A DNA stretch of 45,079 nucleotides from Theodoxus fluviatilis (taxonomy: Eukaryota > Mollusca > Gastropoda > Cycloneritida > Neritidae), in contig JAWQFJ010001146.1 of assembly GCA_034096865.1 (NCBI GenBank), positions 25,001 through 70,079 of the forward strand, given 5' to 3'. How positions within the stretch are numbered: position 1 is the stretch's first letter; each line of letters opens with the position of its first letter. The position numbers and the translations under genes are program-made. This document shows, one piece after another, positions 1 to 11,000 of this stretch. The notes below the pieces were generated by a model that was given only the letters and a program-made list of their open reading frames with translations, was not told the origin of the DNA and made no database searches.

Positions 1-108
1 GTAAAAATAAATTGAATTGTTAATTTATTTGCGTGTTGTGCATTGTATCTGTTGATTGGATGTTATGTCCCTCTCGGAAAAAGTCCGAGTAGGAAGGGAC
101 CCGTGACA
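1..108 (+). repeat. 3' end of the 5' LTR (R-U5 part)
   Basis: This stretch ends in GTGACA three bases before the primer binding site and matches the last 109 bp of the downstream LTR with one homopolymer difference. It contains an AATAAA at 6-11 followed by GT-rich sequence, as at a retroelement R/U5 boundary. The rest of the LTR lies outside the window. Confidence 0.85.
67..100 (+). other. two-tier hairpin in U5
   Basis: GTCCC (67-71) pairs with GGGAC (96-100). Inside it CTCGGA (73-78) pairs perfectly with TCCGAG (84-89) around a 5-nt loop. The same structure is present in the second LTR at 4852-4885. Its place just before the LTR end and PBS suggests a role in genomic RNA folding or priming, which is inference. 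Confidence 0.6.
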
Positions 109-111
109 AAA

Positions 112-129
112 TGGGGGCTCGTCCGGGAT
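112..129 (+). other. primer binding site, tRNA-Pro type
   Basis: The 18 bases TGGGGGCTCGTCCGGGAT are complementary to the 3' end of metazoan tRNA-Pro including its CCA. From established knowledge this is the PBS sequence used by murine leukaemia-type retroviruses. It lies 3 nt downstream of the LTR terminus, and the same 18-mer recurs at 4897-4914. Confidence 0.9.
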
Positions 130-277
130 CCAATCAACTGGTTTTGTAATTGTTTTTCTGTTGTATGGGTGAGATGAAATTGTCGGTACCCTGGATGAGT
201 TGGGGTAGAGTCCGTGATGTTGGTCTGATGACTGGGGGTGGTTGTGGGGAGGTAGTTTGCTTGGCTTTCAGTGGTTG

Positions 278-3016
278 ATGGCCGAGTCGGACCGGTCGGT
301 ACGAGCGTCAACTCTACGGCAGCGTTCTCGCTGTCTGAGTCCGTCGCCTACTCCCGGGATATCCTCGCCACTGCTGTCCCCGGTGTTGGAGATGGCGGAG
401 AGGTCCCTGTTCGAGCCGTTGGGGACCCTTGTTGAATCTTATCCATCAACGCCGGTCACTACAGGACCCGCAACTACGACTACGTCCACGACCACCGTCG
501 CCTTCTCACCTCAGCTGAGGGAAGAGGCGGTGTTGGCGTTCGGCAGCGTCTCCTCGCCCATGATGTCCAGGGCGTATACCGGAAGGGATAGGGGGGGTCC
601 GCTTCCTTTCCGCCTGGCGTCACCGCTACTGACGTCGTACAAGTCCCCTCCACAACAGGTCACAGCCAACATAGGAGCAAAGCGAGAGCCTCCGGGCAGT
701 GGTGATAGTCCTCCAGTGCAGGGGGAGCCCATAGCATCAGTGTTGGAAATGATGCAGCAGATGCAACGAGAGACACTGGAGCTTAGGAGGGAGGCTGAGA
801 TGAGAGACGCTCGGCACATGGAGGACATGGCGAGTATCCTGCAGGCGGCGGTAGGGCAAGGTCCGCTCTGCTCTCAAGCGGAGACCCCTGTCGACAATCA
901 AGTTGACGTGGATAGGAGGGACAATTATCGACTCCATTTAGAAAAGTTTCAAGATGAAGAGGACATTGACCGATACTTACTACACTTCGAGAGAAACGTA
1001 GAAGCACATGGTTGGAGGAGGTCTGAATGGGGTCGGCGGCTGTCTCCACTTTTGCAGGGAAAGGCGAAGGAGGCGTGGCTCCGCATGGATCACCCTGAGA
1101 GTCTTGACTATGAGAAAATCAAGAAAGTTCTTCAAGAAGCCTTCCACAAGTCCGCCGATCAGTACCAGAGGACATTCCGGTCTATTAAGAGGGAAGGTGA
1201 TGAGAATTTTAAAGAGTTCTTCATTCGTCTGAGAACTGCTCTCATCAGCTGGCTTTCTCATGAGGAGGTAGACTTAGGAGACGCAGAGGGCATCCTCGAC
1301 CTCTTCCTCAAAGAACAGCTGTTGAGGGGCTTCTCATCAGAGCTCCTGCAGCATGTCCTTGAAAAAGGAAAAGCGACAGCTAAGGAAAGTGCGACTCACG
1401 CGTTTAATCACTTGGAAGCTCGTCGCATGGCCCGGTCGGCAACGTCGGTCTTCTCGCGAATCAACTCAAGAGATAGTACAGCTACGCAGACTGAGGGAGA
1501 AGAAGACAGGTCTGATCCGAGGTCGAGGATCCGGAATGTGAACAACGGGACACTCGAGTACGATGAGAAATACGCGGGTTCCGCGAGGGTGACGAATGAA
1601 AAAGGGTTCCGGGGAAGATGCTTTGTGTGCAAGGAAATCGGGCACATGGCTCGAAATTGTCCGAGAAGAAGCGCACTCAAGGCCATGCGGTCGCGGAGGG
1701 ATGTCGTGTCGCCAGCATCACCGTTGGAGACGTTGTGCGAGGCCTGCGAGAGGAAGGGTTTCGACCCAGAGGCGGCACGGGTGAGGGTAAATGGCATCGA
1801 GGTCGACAGTCTCCGGGACACAGGCGCCGATGAAATATTCGTCAACCCGGATCTAGTCCGAGAGACGGACTACACGGGAGAGATCCGGGAGGCGGCCATG
1901 GGAGACCCTGAGTTCCGGAACTCGTACAGAGAAGCCATCATCGACCTAGACTCCCCGTACCTTCAGGGTCGACTCCATGCACTCGTCATCGACAAGCTGC
2001 GGCCTCCAGTGTACATCGGAAACCATGCACAATGGGAAACCGGGGAGGGGGAGGATGTCCCGGTATACCCGCGTCGCGATCTCTTGAGAGGGGTCGGCAC
2101 CCGAGCTGGTGTTAGGCGCAAGCAAGGGCTGGTGCAAAGGAAGGATGGGGAGGTTGCAAAGCTGAGGAAGACTCTGGCCAAGAAGTATGAGGAGCTGAGA
2201 AGACAGGAGGGTCAGACCCAGGGCCTCAAACAGATGTTGGACATCGTCACCATGGAGAAAGCGGTGATGAAGTTCGAGAAGGTTAAGGCAGAAAAGGCTC
2301 TCGAGCGACTAGAGGCAGAGAAAGCGGAGGTTAGCACGCAGCTGGACAGCTGTCGGATACAGGTGACCAAGCTGGAGGCCAGTGCCAAGGCCACCGCCAG
2401 TGTGGATTCTGTCCGAGAACGGCTGAAAAACTTCCAGGACTTCCGGGAACAAGCAGTCAAGGCGCGTCACAAGACAACGGAAGAGGCTGGGCAGGTTGAA
2501 CAGGCTCGGCAGGTCGAAGGGGCTTGGCAGATCGAAGAGACCCATGAGGCGCGAGGGATTCAGGAGTCTCAAAAGGCTCGGAGGATTCAGGAGTCGCTAC
2601 GGGGCCAGGAACAGTCCTACTTTTGGTTGAAGTCTTGCTTGCTGGTGATGCTGCGTCTTGCCACAACAGCTATGTTATTAGGCCCTGCCATACCGGAAAT
2701 CACAGAAGGTCCGATGGAAATCAAACGGGCTGTCAGCGCCTGCTATGTGATTTTAGTAATCTTTCTAGTCGAAGTGATGTGCAGTATCTACAAGGCTGGA
2801 AAGACTGTGGTGGCACCAGTGCGGTGCGCGAACTCAACAGTGCACAAAATCAGGCCAGCTATAACCATGACTCTATTCCCAACCATCATCACCACCGGGG
2901 CCGAGAACTATATGGTCGAAGAGACTCCTCCGACAGATGCCACAGCGGATGGTGAGGGCGATGCTGGAAAAAGGACTTGCTCAGGGGCGGGGACAGAAAA
3001 GCGGTGTGTATGGTAG
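278..3016 (+). CDS. retrotransposon Gag-protease polyprotein with coiled-coil and membrane tail
   Basis: Gag would assemble the element's particle and the protease would mature it. The first in-frame ATG is at 278, giving 912 residues; the frame is open from TTG at 242, but I chose the ATG. Residues 1-215 are Ser/Thr/Pro rich. Residues about 216-385 are a helical capsid-like region of the retrotransposon Gag / SCAN-related type. A CCHC zinc knuckle (CFVCKEIGHMARNC) is at 448-461. A retropepsin-like motif (DTGAD) is at 514-518, preceded by Arg rather than the usual hydrophobic residue, with PPVYIGNH at 576-583 where families usually have a G-[RN]-D motif. Residues about 620-780 are charged heptad-like sequence, probably coiled coil. 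Two hydrophobic segments follow, at about 783-803 and 818-837. No pol domain follows before the stop at 3014-3016. Gag assignment is firm; protease activity and the tail's role are uncertain. Confidence 0.85.
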   Translation: MAESDRSVRASTLRQRSRCLSPSPTPGISSPLLSPVLEMAERSLFEPLGTLVESYPSTPVTTGPATTTTSTTTVAFSPQLREEAVLAFGSVSSPMMSRAYTGRDRGGPLPFRLASPLLTSYKSPPQQVTANIGAKREPPGSGDSPPVQGEPIASVLEMMQQMQRETLELRREAEMRDARHMEDMASILQAAVGQGPLCSQAETPVDNQVDVDRRDNYRLHLEKFQDEEDIDRYLLHFERNVEAHGWRRSEWGRRLSPLLQGKAKEAWLRMDHPESLDYEKIKKVLQEAFHKSADQYQRTFRSIKREGDENFKEFFIRLRTALISWLSHEEVDLGDAEGILDLFLKEQLLRGFSSELLQHVLEKGKATAKESATHAFNHLEARRMARSATSVFSRINSRDSTATQTEGEEDRSDPRSRIRNVNNGTLEYDEKYAGSARVTNEKGFRGRCFVCKEIGHMARNCPRRSALKAMRSRRDVVSPASPLETLCEACERKGFDPEAARVRVNGIEVDSLRDTGADEIFVNPDLVRETDYTGEIREAAMGDPEFRNSYREAIIDLDSPYLQGRLHALVIDKLRPPVYIGNHAQWETGEGEDVPVYPRRDLLRGVGTRAGVRRKQGLVQRKDGEVAKLRKTLAKKYEELRRQEGQTQGLKQMLDIVTMEKAVMKFEKVKAEKALERLEAEKAEVSTQLDSCRIQVTKLEASAKATASVDSVRERLKNFQDFREQAVKARHKTTEEAGQVEQARQVEGAWQIEETHEARGIQESQKARRIQESLRGQEQSYFWLKSCLLVMLRLATTAMLLGPAIPEITEGPMEIKRAVSACYVILVIFLVEVMCSIYKAGKTVVAPVRCANSTVHKIRPAITMTLFPTIITTGAENYMVEETPPTDATADGEGDAGKRTCSGAGTEKRCVW

Positions 3017-3190
3017 GGGTCGAAGTGGTGGGACAAGTGATACTGGGTGTCCCAGTCCAGGGTGCCTTGCAGACTCGTGGTCCAGCTGACAGGTGTAACA
3101 GCTGGGAGGGGATCTGGCCGACAGGGGTGTGTGAAGGTAGTAAAATTCGTCCGTGTGTTTTTTTTTGGGTTCTATCAGATGATAGAACTT

Positions 3191-3199
3191 GAGGGGGGG
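3191..3199 (+). other. polypurine tract
   Basis: GAGGGGGGG lies 3 nt before the TGTCAC start of the 3' LTR. Position and composition fit the plus-strand primer of an LTR element. The 3017-3190 stretch before it shows no supported coding content. Confidence 0.7.
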
Positions 3200-3697
3200 T
3201 TTTGTCACACGGCGAATTTTGAGGAGGCGGTGAATAAGGGCCTTTAACATCCTGGCGACAAGGTAGGCGTAATATTGGAAAGTTTTGCTGCGTTAGAAAA
3301 GGGTAACCTCGTGCGAAGCAATGGGGAGAGTGAATAGAGCTCACAGGGCGCACGGACTAATGGAGGTTCTAGGAACGGAGAAGGTTTTGGTCCGTGCAAG
3401 TTGCTTGTGAGAGGCTCACGGGAGATTTGAGAGGGAGGTCGGAGAGGAGAAATCGAGACAGACAGGTGTGGAGCGCCAGAGGGTGAGGAGCTATGGTGCG
3501 GGTTTCTGGAGAACCTGAGCTTTCTACGGTTGAGAGTCAGGGGACGCTGTGTGTCCCACAGGGGAGACGGCTCGTGCCGAGAGTCTCGACCAGGATAGCG
3601 ATTACCTGCTGTCGTGCAGAGTGAGAAAGCCGGAGGGCTAGGAGCTACGTTGTTGTGTCGAGGAAGGAGGTTTTTCCCAGTGAGTACAAATTTCTTT

Positions 3698-4211
3698 GTG
3701 AGACGGTTGTGAAGTTATATCCCTGTACCCTGTGTGGGCGAAGTCTTGGATATTTCTCTGTGTGAGACTGTTGTGAAGTTATATCCCTGTACCCTGCGTG
3801 GGCGAAGTCTTGGATATGTCTCTGTGTGAGACGGTTGTGAAGTTATATCCCTGTACCCTGTGTGGGCGAAGTCTTGGATAGGTCTCTGTGCTAGACGGTT
3901 GTGAAGTTATATCCCTGTACCCTGTGTGGGCGAAGTCTTGGATATGTCTCTGTGTGAGACGGTTGTGAAGTTATATCCCTGTACCCTGTGTGGGCGAAGT
4001 CTTGGATATGTCTCTGTGCGAGAGGGTTGTGAAGTTATATCCCTGTACCCTGTGTGGGCGAAGTCTTGGATATGTCTCTGTGTGAGACGGTTGTGAAGTT
4101 ATATTCCTGTACCCTGTGTGGGCGAAGTCTTGGATATGTCTCTCTGTGAGATGGTTGTGAAGTTATATCCATGTACCCTGTGTGGGGCGAAGTCTTGGAT
4201 ATGGTTTTGTG
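3698..4211 (+). repeat. 64-bp tandem subrepeats inside the LTR, 8 copies
   Basis: The anchor GAAGTTATATCCCTGTACCC recurs with exact 64-bp spacing at 3711, 3775, 3839, 3903, 3967, 4031, 4095 and 4159, with few substitutions and small changes in the last copies. Placement upstream of the poly(A) signal suggests a U3 enhancer-like array, which is inference. Confidence 0.9.
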
Positions 4212-4790
4212 TTTGGGTGTGTCGGTATGACAAATGATTTGTATTTTTGTTGATGTTTTGATTGTGGGTCGGTGTGGCCACGGGTTAAAAGAATTTTTGG
4301 TCAATTTGGTTGAAGTTGTGATTTAGAATTGTATATTGAAAATATGGACAAGACAAGTGGAATTCTGGTTTAGTTTAGTATTGTTTTGTGGGATTGGATT
4401 GTCTTGATGATCAGTGATTGGGTGCTGGTGTGGCAAGGGTCATGCTAGTGATTTGGATTTTTGGTTGTTTGTTGATTTGGATAGTGGTGGTGTAGGTCAT
4501 GATAGTGATAGTTAACTGTGGTGTACCCTAGGATTGTGTTAAGTTGGACATTGTTGTGATTTGAGGATTTGATTGATGGGATTGTCATGTATTGAGACTG
4601 GCTTTTGGGGAAAGTTGAGATGTTGTTGGTTGCGTGGTTTTCTTATGTGGTTTAGATTTTGAGTGAGTGTGGTTGAGTTGAGGAGGATGTTGGGTTGTTG
4701 AAGAAAAGGAATTGTTTTGGTTTTATGATATGTGTTTTTTTATGATTGAATGTGTACTTTATTGATGGGTTGTGTTAGAGTTTTGTAAAA

Positions 4791-4796
4791 AATAAA
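4791..4796 (+). promoter_or_regulatory. AATAAA polyadenylation signal of the LTR
   Basis: AATAAA is followed within about 25 nt by GT-rich sequence (about 4815-4838), the usual arrangement at an R/U5 boundary. The equivalent in the 5' LTR is at 6-11. Confidence 0.6.
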
Positions 4797-4893
4797 TTGA
4801 ATTGTTAATTTATTTGCGTGTTGTGCATTGTATCTGTTGATTGGATGTTATGTCCCTCTCGGAAAAAGTCCGAGTAGGAAGGGACCCGTGACA

Positions 4894-5057
4894 AAATGGG
4901 GGCTCGTCCGGGATCCAATCAACTGGTTTTTGTAATTGTGTTTTTCTGTTGTATGGTTGAGATGAAATTGTCGGTACCTGGATGAGTTGGGGTAGAGTCC
5001 GTGAGGTTAGTGGTCTGATGACTGGGGGTGGTTGTGGGGAGGTAGTTTGCTTGGCTT
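4894..5057 (+). mobile_element. second PBS and leader after the 3' LTR, cut by the assembly gap
   Basis: This stretch repeats 109-267, including the tRNA-Pro PBS at 4897-4914, but carries several small indels and substitutions, so it is a different copy and not a duplicated read. It runs into N at the equivalent of position 267, eleven bases before the Gag start. It implies either two elements in tandem sharing an LTR or a join made during assembly. Confidence 0.75.
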
Positions 5058-5079
5058 NNNNNNNNNNNNNNNNNNNNNN
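5058..5079. other. assembly gap, 22 N
   Basis: This is a run of 22 undetermined bases between the retrotransposon leader and the 18-bp satellite. The true distance and linkage across it are unknown. Confidence 0.99.
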
Positions 5080-8000
5080 CATCCTACAGAACTCCCCATC
5101 CTACAGAACCTCCCCATCCTACAGAACCTCCCATCCTACAGAACCTCCCCATCCTACAGAACCTCCCCATCCTACAGAACCTCCCCATCCTACAGAACCT
5201 CCCCATCCTACAGAACCTCCCCATCCTACAGAACCTCCCAATCCTACAGAACCGCCCCCTCCTACAGAACCCCATCCTACAGAACCCCATCCTACAGAAC
5301 CTCCCATCCTACAGAACCTCCCCATCCTACAGAACTCCCATCCTACAGAACCTACCATCCTACAGAACCTCCCCATCCTACAGAAGCTACCATCCTACAG
5401 AACCTACCATCCTACAGAACCTACCATCCTACAGAACCTCCCCATCCTACAGAACCTCCCCATCCTACAGAACCTCCCCATCCTACAGAACCCATCCTAC
5501 AGAACCTCCCCATCCTACAGAACCCATCCTACAGAACCCATCCTACAGAACCCATCCTACAGAACCTCCCCATCCTACAGAACCTCCCCATCCTACAGAA
5601 CCTCCCCATCCTACAGAACCCATCCTACAGAACCTCCCCATCCTACAGAACCCATCCTACAGAACCTCCCCATCCTACAGAACCCATCCTACAGAACCTC
5701 CCCATCCTACAGAACCCATCCTACAGAACCTCCCCATCCTACAGAACCCATCCTACAGAACCCATCCTACAGAACCTCCCCATCCTACAGAACCCATCCT
5801 ACAGAACCTACCCATCCTACAGAACCCATCCTACAGAACCCATCCTACAGAACCTCCCCATCCTACAGAACCCATCCTACAGAACCTCCCCATCCTACAG
5901 AACCTCCCCATCCTACAGAACCCATCCTACAGAACCTATCCTACAGAACCTCCCCATCCTACAGAACCCATCCTACAGAACCTCCCCATCCTACAGAACC
6001 TCCCCATCCTACAGAACCTCCCCATCCTACAGAACCCATCCTACAGAACCTATCCTACAGAACCCATCCTACAGAACCTATCCTACAGAACCTCCCCATC
6101 CTACCCATCCTACAGAACCTCCCCATCCTACAGAACCTCCCCATCCTACAGAACCTACCCATCCTACAGAACCTCCCCATCCTACAGAACCTCCCCATCC
6201 TACAGAACCTCCCCATCCTACAGAACCTACCATCCTACAGAACCTCCCCATCCTACAGAACCTCCCCATCCTACAGAACCTACCCATCCTACAGAACCTC
6301 CCCATCCTACAGAACCTCCCATCCTACAGAACCTCCCCATCCTACAGAACCTCCCATCCTACAGAACCTCCCATCCTACAGAACCTCCCCATCCTACAGA
6401 ACCTCCCATCCTACAGAACCTCCCCATCCTACAGAACCTCCCCATCCTACAGAACCTCCCCATCCTACAGAACCTCCCCATCCTACAGAACCTCCCCATC
6501 CTACAGAACCTCCCCATCCTACAGAACCTCCCATCCTACAGAACCTCCCCATCCTACAGAACCTCCAATCCTACAGAACCTCCCCATCCTACAGAACCTA
6601 CAATCCTACAGAACCTCCCCATCCTACAGAACCTACCCATCCTACAGAACCTCCCCATCCTACAGAACCTCCCCATCCTACAGAACCTCCCCATCCTACA
6701 GAACCCATCCTACAGAACCCATCCTACAGAACCTCCCCATCCTACAGAACCCATCCTACAGAACCCATCCTACAGAACCTCCCCATCCTACAGAACCTCC
6801 CCATCCTACAGAACCTCCCCATCCTACAGAACCTATCCTACAGAACCTCCCCATCCTACAGAACCTCCCCATCCTACAGAACCTCCCCATCCTACAGAAC
6901 CTCCCCATCCTACAGAACCTCCCACTTCCTACAGAACCTCCCATCCTACAGAACCTCCCCATCCTACAGAACCTCCCATCCTACAGAACCTCCCCATCCT
7001 ACAGAACCATCCTACAGAACCTCCCCATCCTACAGAACCATCCTACAGAACCCCATCCTACAGAACCTCCCATCCTACAGAACCTCCCCATCCTACAGAA
7101 CCTCCCATCCTACAGAACCTCCCCATCCTACAGAACCTCCCCATCCTACAGAACCCATCCTACAGAACCTACATCCTACAGAACCTCCCCATCCTACAGA
7201 ACCTATCCTACAGAACCTCCCCATCCTACAGAACCTCCCCATCCTACAGAACCTCCCCATCCTACAGAACCTCCCCATCCTACAGAACCTCCCCATCCTA
7301 CAGAACCTCCCATCCTACAGAACCTCCCCATCCTACAGAACCTCCCATACCTACTGAACTCCCATCCTACAGAACCCCCCATCCTACAGAACCTACCCAT
7401 CCTACAGAACCTCCCCATCCTACAGAACCTACCCATCCTACAGAACCTATCCTACAGAACCTCCCCATCCTACAGAACCTCCCCATCCTACAGAACCTAC
7501 CCATCCTACAGAACCTACCCATCCTACAGAACCTACATCCTACAGAACCTCCCCATCCTACAGAACCTCCCCATCCTACAGAACCTCCCCATCCTACAGA
7601 ACCTCCCCATCCTACAGAACCTCCCCATCCTACAGAACCTCCCCATCCTACAGAACCCCCCCATCCTACAGAACCTCCCCATCCTACAGAACCTCCCCAT
7701 CCTACAGAACCTCCCCATCCTACAGAACCTCCCATCCTACAGAACCTCCCCATCCTACAGAACCTCCCCATCCTACAGAACCTATCCTACAGAACCTCCC
7801 CATCCTACAGAACCTCCCCATCCTACAGAACCTCCCCATCCTACAGAACCTCCCCATCCTACAGAACCTCCCCATCCTACAGAACCTCCATCCTACAGAA
7901 CCTCCCCATCCTACAGAACCTCCCCATCCTACAGAACCTCCCCATCCTACAGAACCTCCCCATCCTACAGAACCTCCCCATCCTACAGAACCTCCCCATC

Positions 8001-11000
8001 CTACAGAACCTCCCCATCCTACAGAACCTCCCCATCCTACAGAACCTCCCCATCCTACAGAACCTCCCATCCTACAGAACCTACAATCCTACAGAACCTA
8101 CAATCCTACAGAACCTCCCCATCCTACAGAACCTCCCCATCCTACAGAACCTACCCATCCTACAGAACCTCCCCATCCTACAGAACCTCCCCATCCTACA
8201 GAACCTCCCCATCCTACAGAACCTCCCATCCTACAGAACCCATCCTACAGAACCCATCCTACAGAACCTCCCCATCCTACAGAACCTCCCCATCCTACAG
8301 AACCCATCCTACAGAACCCATCCTACAGAACCTCCCCATCCTACAGAACCTACTTATCCTACAGAACCTCCCCATCCTACAGAACCTCCCCATCCTACAG
8401 AACCTCCCCATCCTACAGAACCTCCCCATCCTACAGAACCTACTTATCCTACAGAACCTCCCCATCCTACAGAACCTACTTATCCTACAGAACCTCCCCA
8501 TCCTACAGAACCTCCCCATCCTACAGAACCTCCCCATCCTACAGAACCCATCCTACAGAACCCATCCTACAGAACCTCCCCATCCTACAGAACCTCCCCA
8601 TCCTACAGAACCCATCCTACAGAACCCATCCTACAGAACCTCCCCATCCTACAGAACCTCCCCATCCTACAGAACCCATCCTACAGAACCTACCCATCCT
8701 ACAGAACCTATCCTACAGAACCTCCCCATCCTACAGAACCTCCCCATCCTACAGAACCCATCCTACAGAACCCATCCTACAGAACCTCCCCATCCTACAG
8801 AACCTCCCCATCCTACAGAACCCATCCTACAGAACCCATCCTACAGAACCTACCCAGCCTACAGAACCTCCCCATCCTACAGAACCTACCCATCCTACAG
8901 AACCTACCCATCCTACAGAACCTCCCCATCCTACAGAACCCATCCTACAGAACCTCCCCATCCTACAGAACCTCCCCATCCTACAGAACCTCCCCATCCT
9001 ACAGAACCTCCCCATCCTACAGAACCTCCCCATCCTACAGAACCCATCCTACAGAACCCATCCTACAGACCCTCCCCATCCTACAGAACCTCCCCATCCT
9101 ACAGAACCTCCCCATCCTACAGAACCTCCCCATCCTACAGAAACTACTTATCCTACAGAACCTCCCCATCCTACAGAACCTCCCCATCCTACAGAACCTC
9201 CCCATCCTACAGAACCCATCCTACAGAACCTCCCCATCCTACAGAACCTCTCCATCCTACAGAACCTCCCCATCCTACAGAACCTACCCATCCTACAGAA
9301 CCTACCCATCCTACAGAACCTACAGAACCTCCCCATCCTACAGAACCTCCCCATCCTACAGAACCTCCCCATCCTACAGAACCTCCCCATCCTACAGAAC
9401 CTCCCCATCCTACAGAACCTACTTATCCTACAGAACCTCCCCATCCTACAGAACCTCCCCATCCTACAGAACCCATCCTACAGAACCCATCCTACAGAAC
9501 CTACCCATCCTACAGAACCTCCCCATCCTACAGAACCTCCCCATCCTACAGATCCTCCCCATCCTACAGAACCTCCCCATCCTACAGAACCTCCCCATCC
9601 TACAGAACCTCCCCATCCTACAGAACCTACCCATCCTACAGAACCTACCCATCCTACAGAACCTCCCCATCCTACAGAACCCATCCTACAGAACCCATCC
9701 TACAGAACCCATCCTACAGAACCTCCCCATCCTACAGAACCTCCCCATCCTACAGAACCCATCCTACAGAACCCATCCTACAGAACCCATCCTACAGAAC
9801 CTCCCCATCCTACAGAACCTCCCCATCCTACAGAACCCATCCTACAGAACCTCCCCATCCTACAGAACCTACCCATCCTACAGAACCTCCCCATCCTACA
9901 GAACCTACCCATCCTACAGAACCTACCCATCCTACAGAACCTACCCATCCTACAGAACCTCCCCATCCTACAGAACCTACCCATCCTACAGAACCTCCCC
10001 ATCCTACAGAACCTACCCATCCTACAGAACCTACCCATCCTACAGAACCTCCCCATCCTACAGAACCTACCCATCCTACAGAACCTACCCATCCTACAGA
10101 ACCTACCCATCCTACAGAACCTACCCATCCTACAGAACCTCCCCATCCTACAGAACCTACCCATCCTACAGAACCTCCCCATCCTACACAACCTCCCCAT
10201 CCTACAGAACCTACAGAACCTCCCCATCCTACAGAACCTACCCATCCTACAGAACCTCCCCATCCTACAGAACCTCCCCATCCTACAGAACCTCCCCATC
10301 CTACAGAACCTCCCCATCCTACAGAACCTACAGAACCTCCCCATCCTACAGAACCTACCCATCCTACAGAACCTCCCCATCCTACAGAACCTACAGAACC
10401 TCCCCATCCTACAGAACCTACCCATCCTACAGAACCTCCCCATCCTACAGAACCTACAGAACCTCCCCATCCTACAGAACCTACCCATCCTACAGAACCT
10501 ACCCATCCTACAGAACCTCCCCATCCTACAGAACCTACAGAACCTCCCCATCCTACAGAACCTCCCCATCCTACAGAACCTACAGAACCTCCCCATCCTA
10601 CAGAACCTCCCCATCCTACAGAACCTACAGAACCTCCCCATCCTACAGAACCTACCCATCCTACAGAACCTCCCCATCCTACAGAACCTCCCCATCCTAC
10701 AGAACCTCCCCATCCTACAGAACCTACAGAACCTCCCCATCCTACAGAACCTACCCATCCTACAGAACCTCCCCATCCTACAGAACCTCCCCATCCTACA
10801 GAACCTACCCATCCTACAGAACCTCCCCATCCTACAGAACCTCCCCATCCTACAGAACCTACCCATCCTACAGAACCTCCCCATCCTACAGAACCTCCCC
10901 ATCCTACAGAACCTACCCATCCTACAGAACCTACCCATCCTACAGAACCTCCCCATCCTACAGAACCTACCCATCCTACAGAACCTCCCCATCCTACAGA

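Larger units (their letters stand above)
1..4893 (+). mobile_element. LTR retrotransposon, 5' end truncated by the window; Gag-protease only, no pol
   Basis: Seen: the end of one LTR (1-108), a 3-nt spacer, a PBS (112-129), a 912-codon ORF (278-3016), a G-rich tract (3191-3199) and a second LTR (3203-4893) that begins TGTCAC and ends GTGACA. The 108 bp at the left edge match 4785-4893 apart from one A in a homopolymer, so they are the same LTR end. The internal region is only about 3.1 kb. It carries Gag with a CCHC knuckle and a DTGA protease motif, but no reverse transcriptase, RNase H or integrase. The layout therefore fits a non-autonomous element that borrows pol from a relative. The Gag style and tRNA-Pro primer resemble metazoan Ty3/gypsy-like elements; the family name is inference. 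Confidence 0.85.
3203..4893 (+). repeat. 3' LTR, 1,691 bp
   Basis: It starts TGTCAC and ends GTGACA, a 6-bp perfect inverted repeat of the TG...CA type, directly after a polypurine tract. It contains eight 64-bp tandem subrepeats (about 3698-4211), a T/G-rich stretch (about 4215-4780), an AATAAA and the U5 hairpin. No convincing TATA box was found. The LTR is long for an element with a 3.1-kb interior. Confidence 0.85.

Noticed and set aside
3017..3202. A remnant of pol between the Gag stop and the polypurine tract
   Set aside because: The alternative frame (2977-3192) shows no RT, RNase H or integrase motif and is too short.
2981..3353. Minus-strand ORFs over the end of the retrotransposon
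   Set aside because: They are shadows of the Gag ORF and LTR start with no recognisable content.
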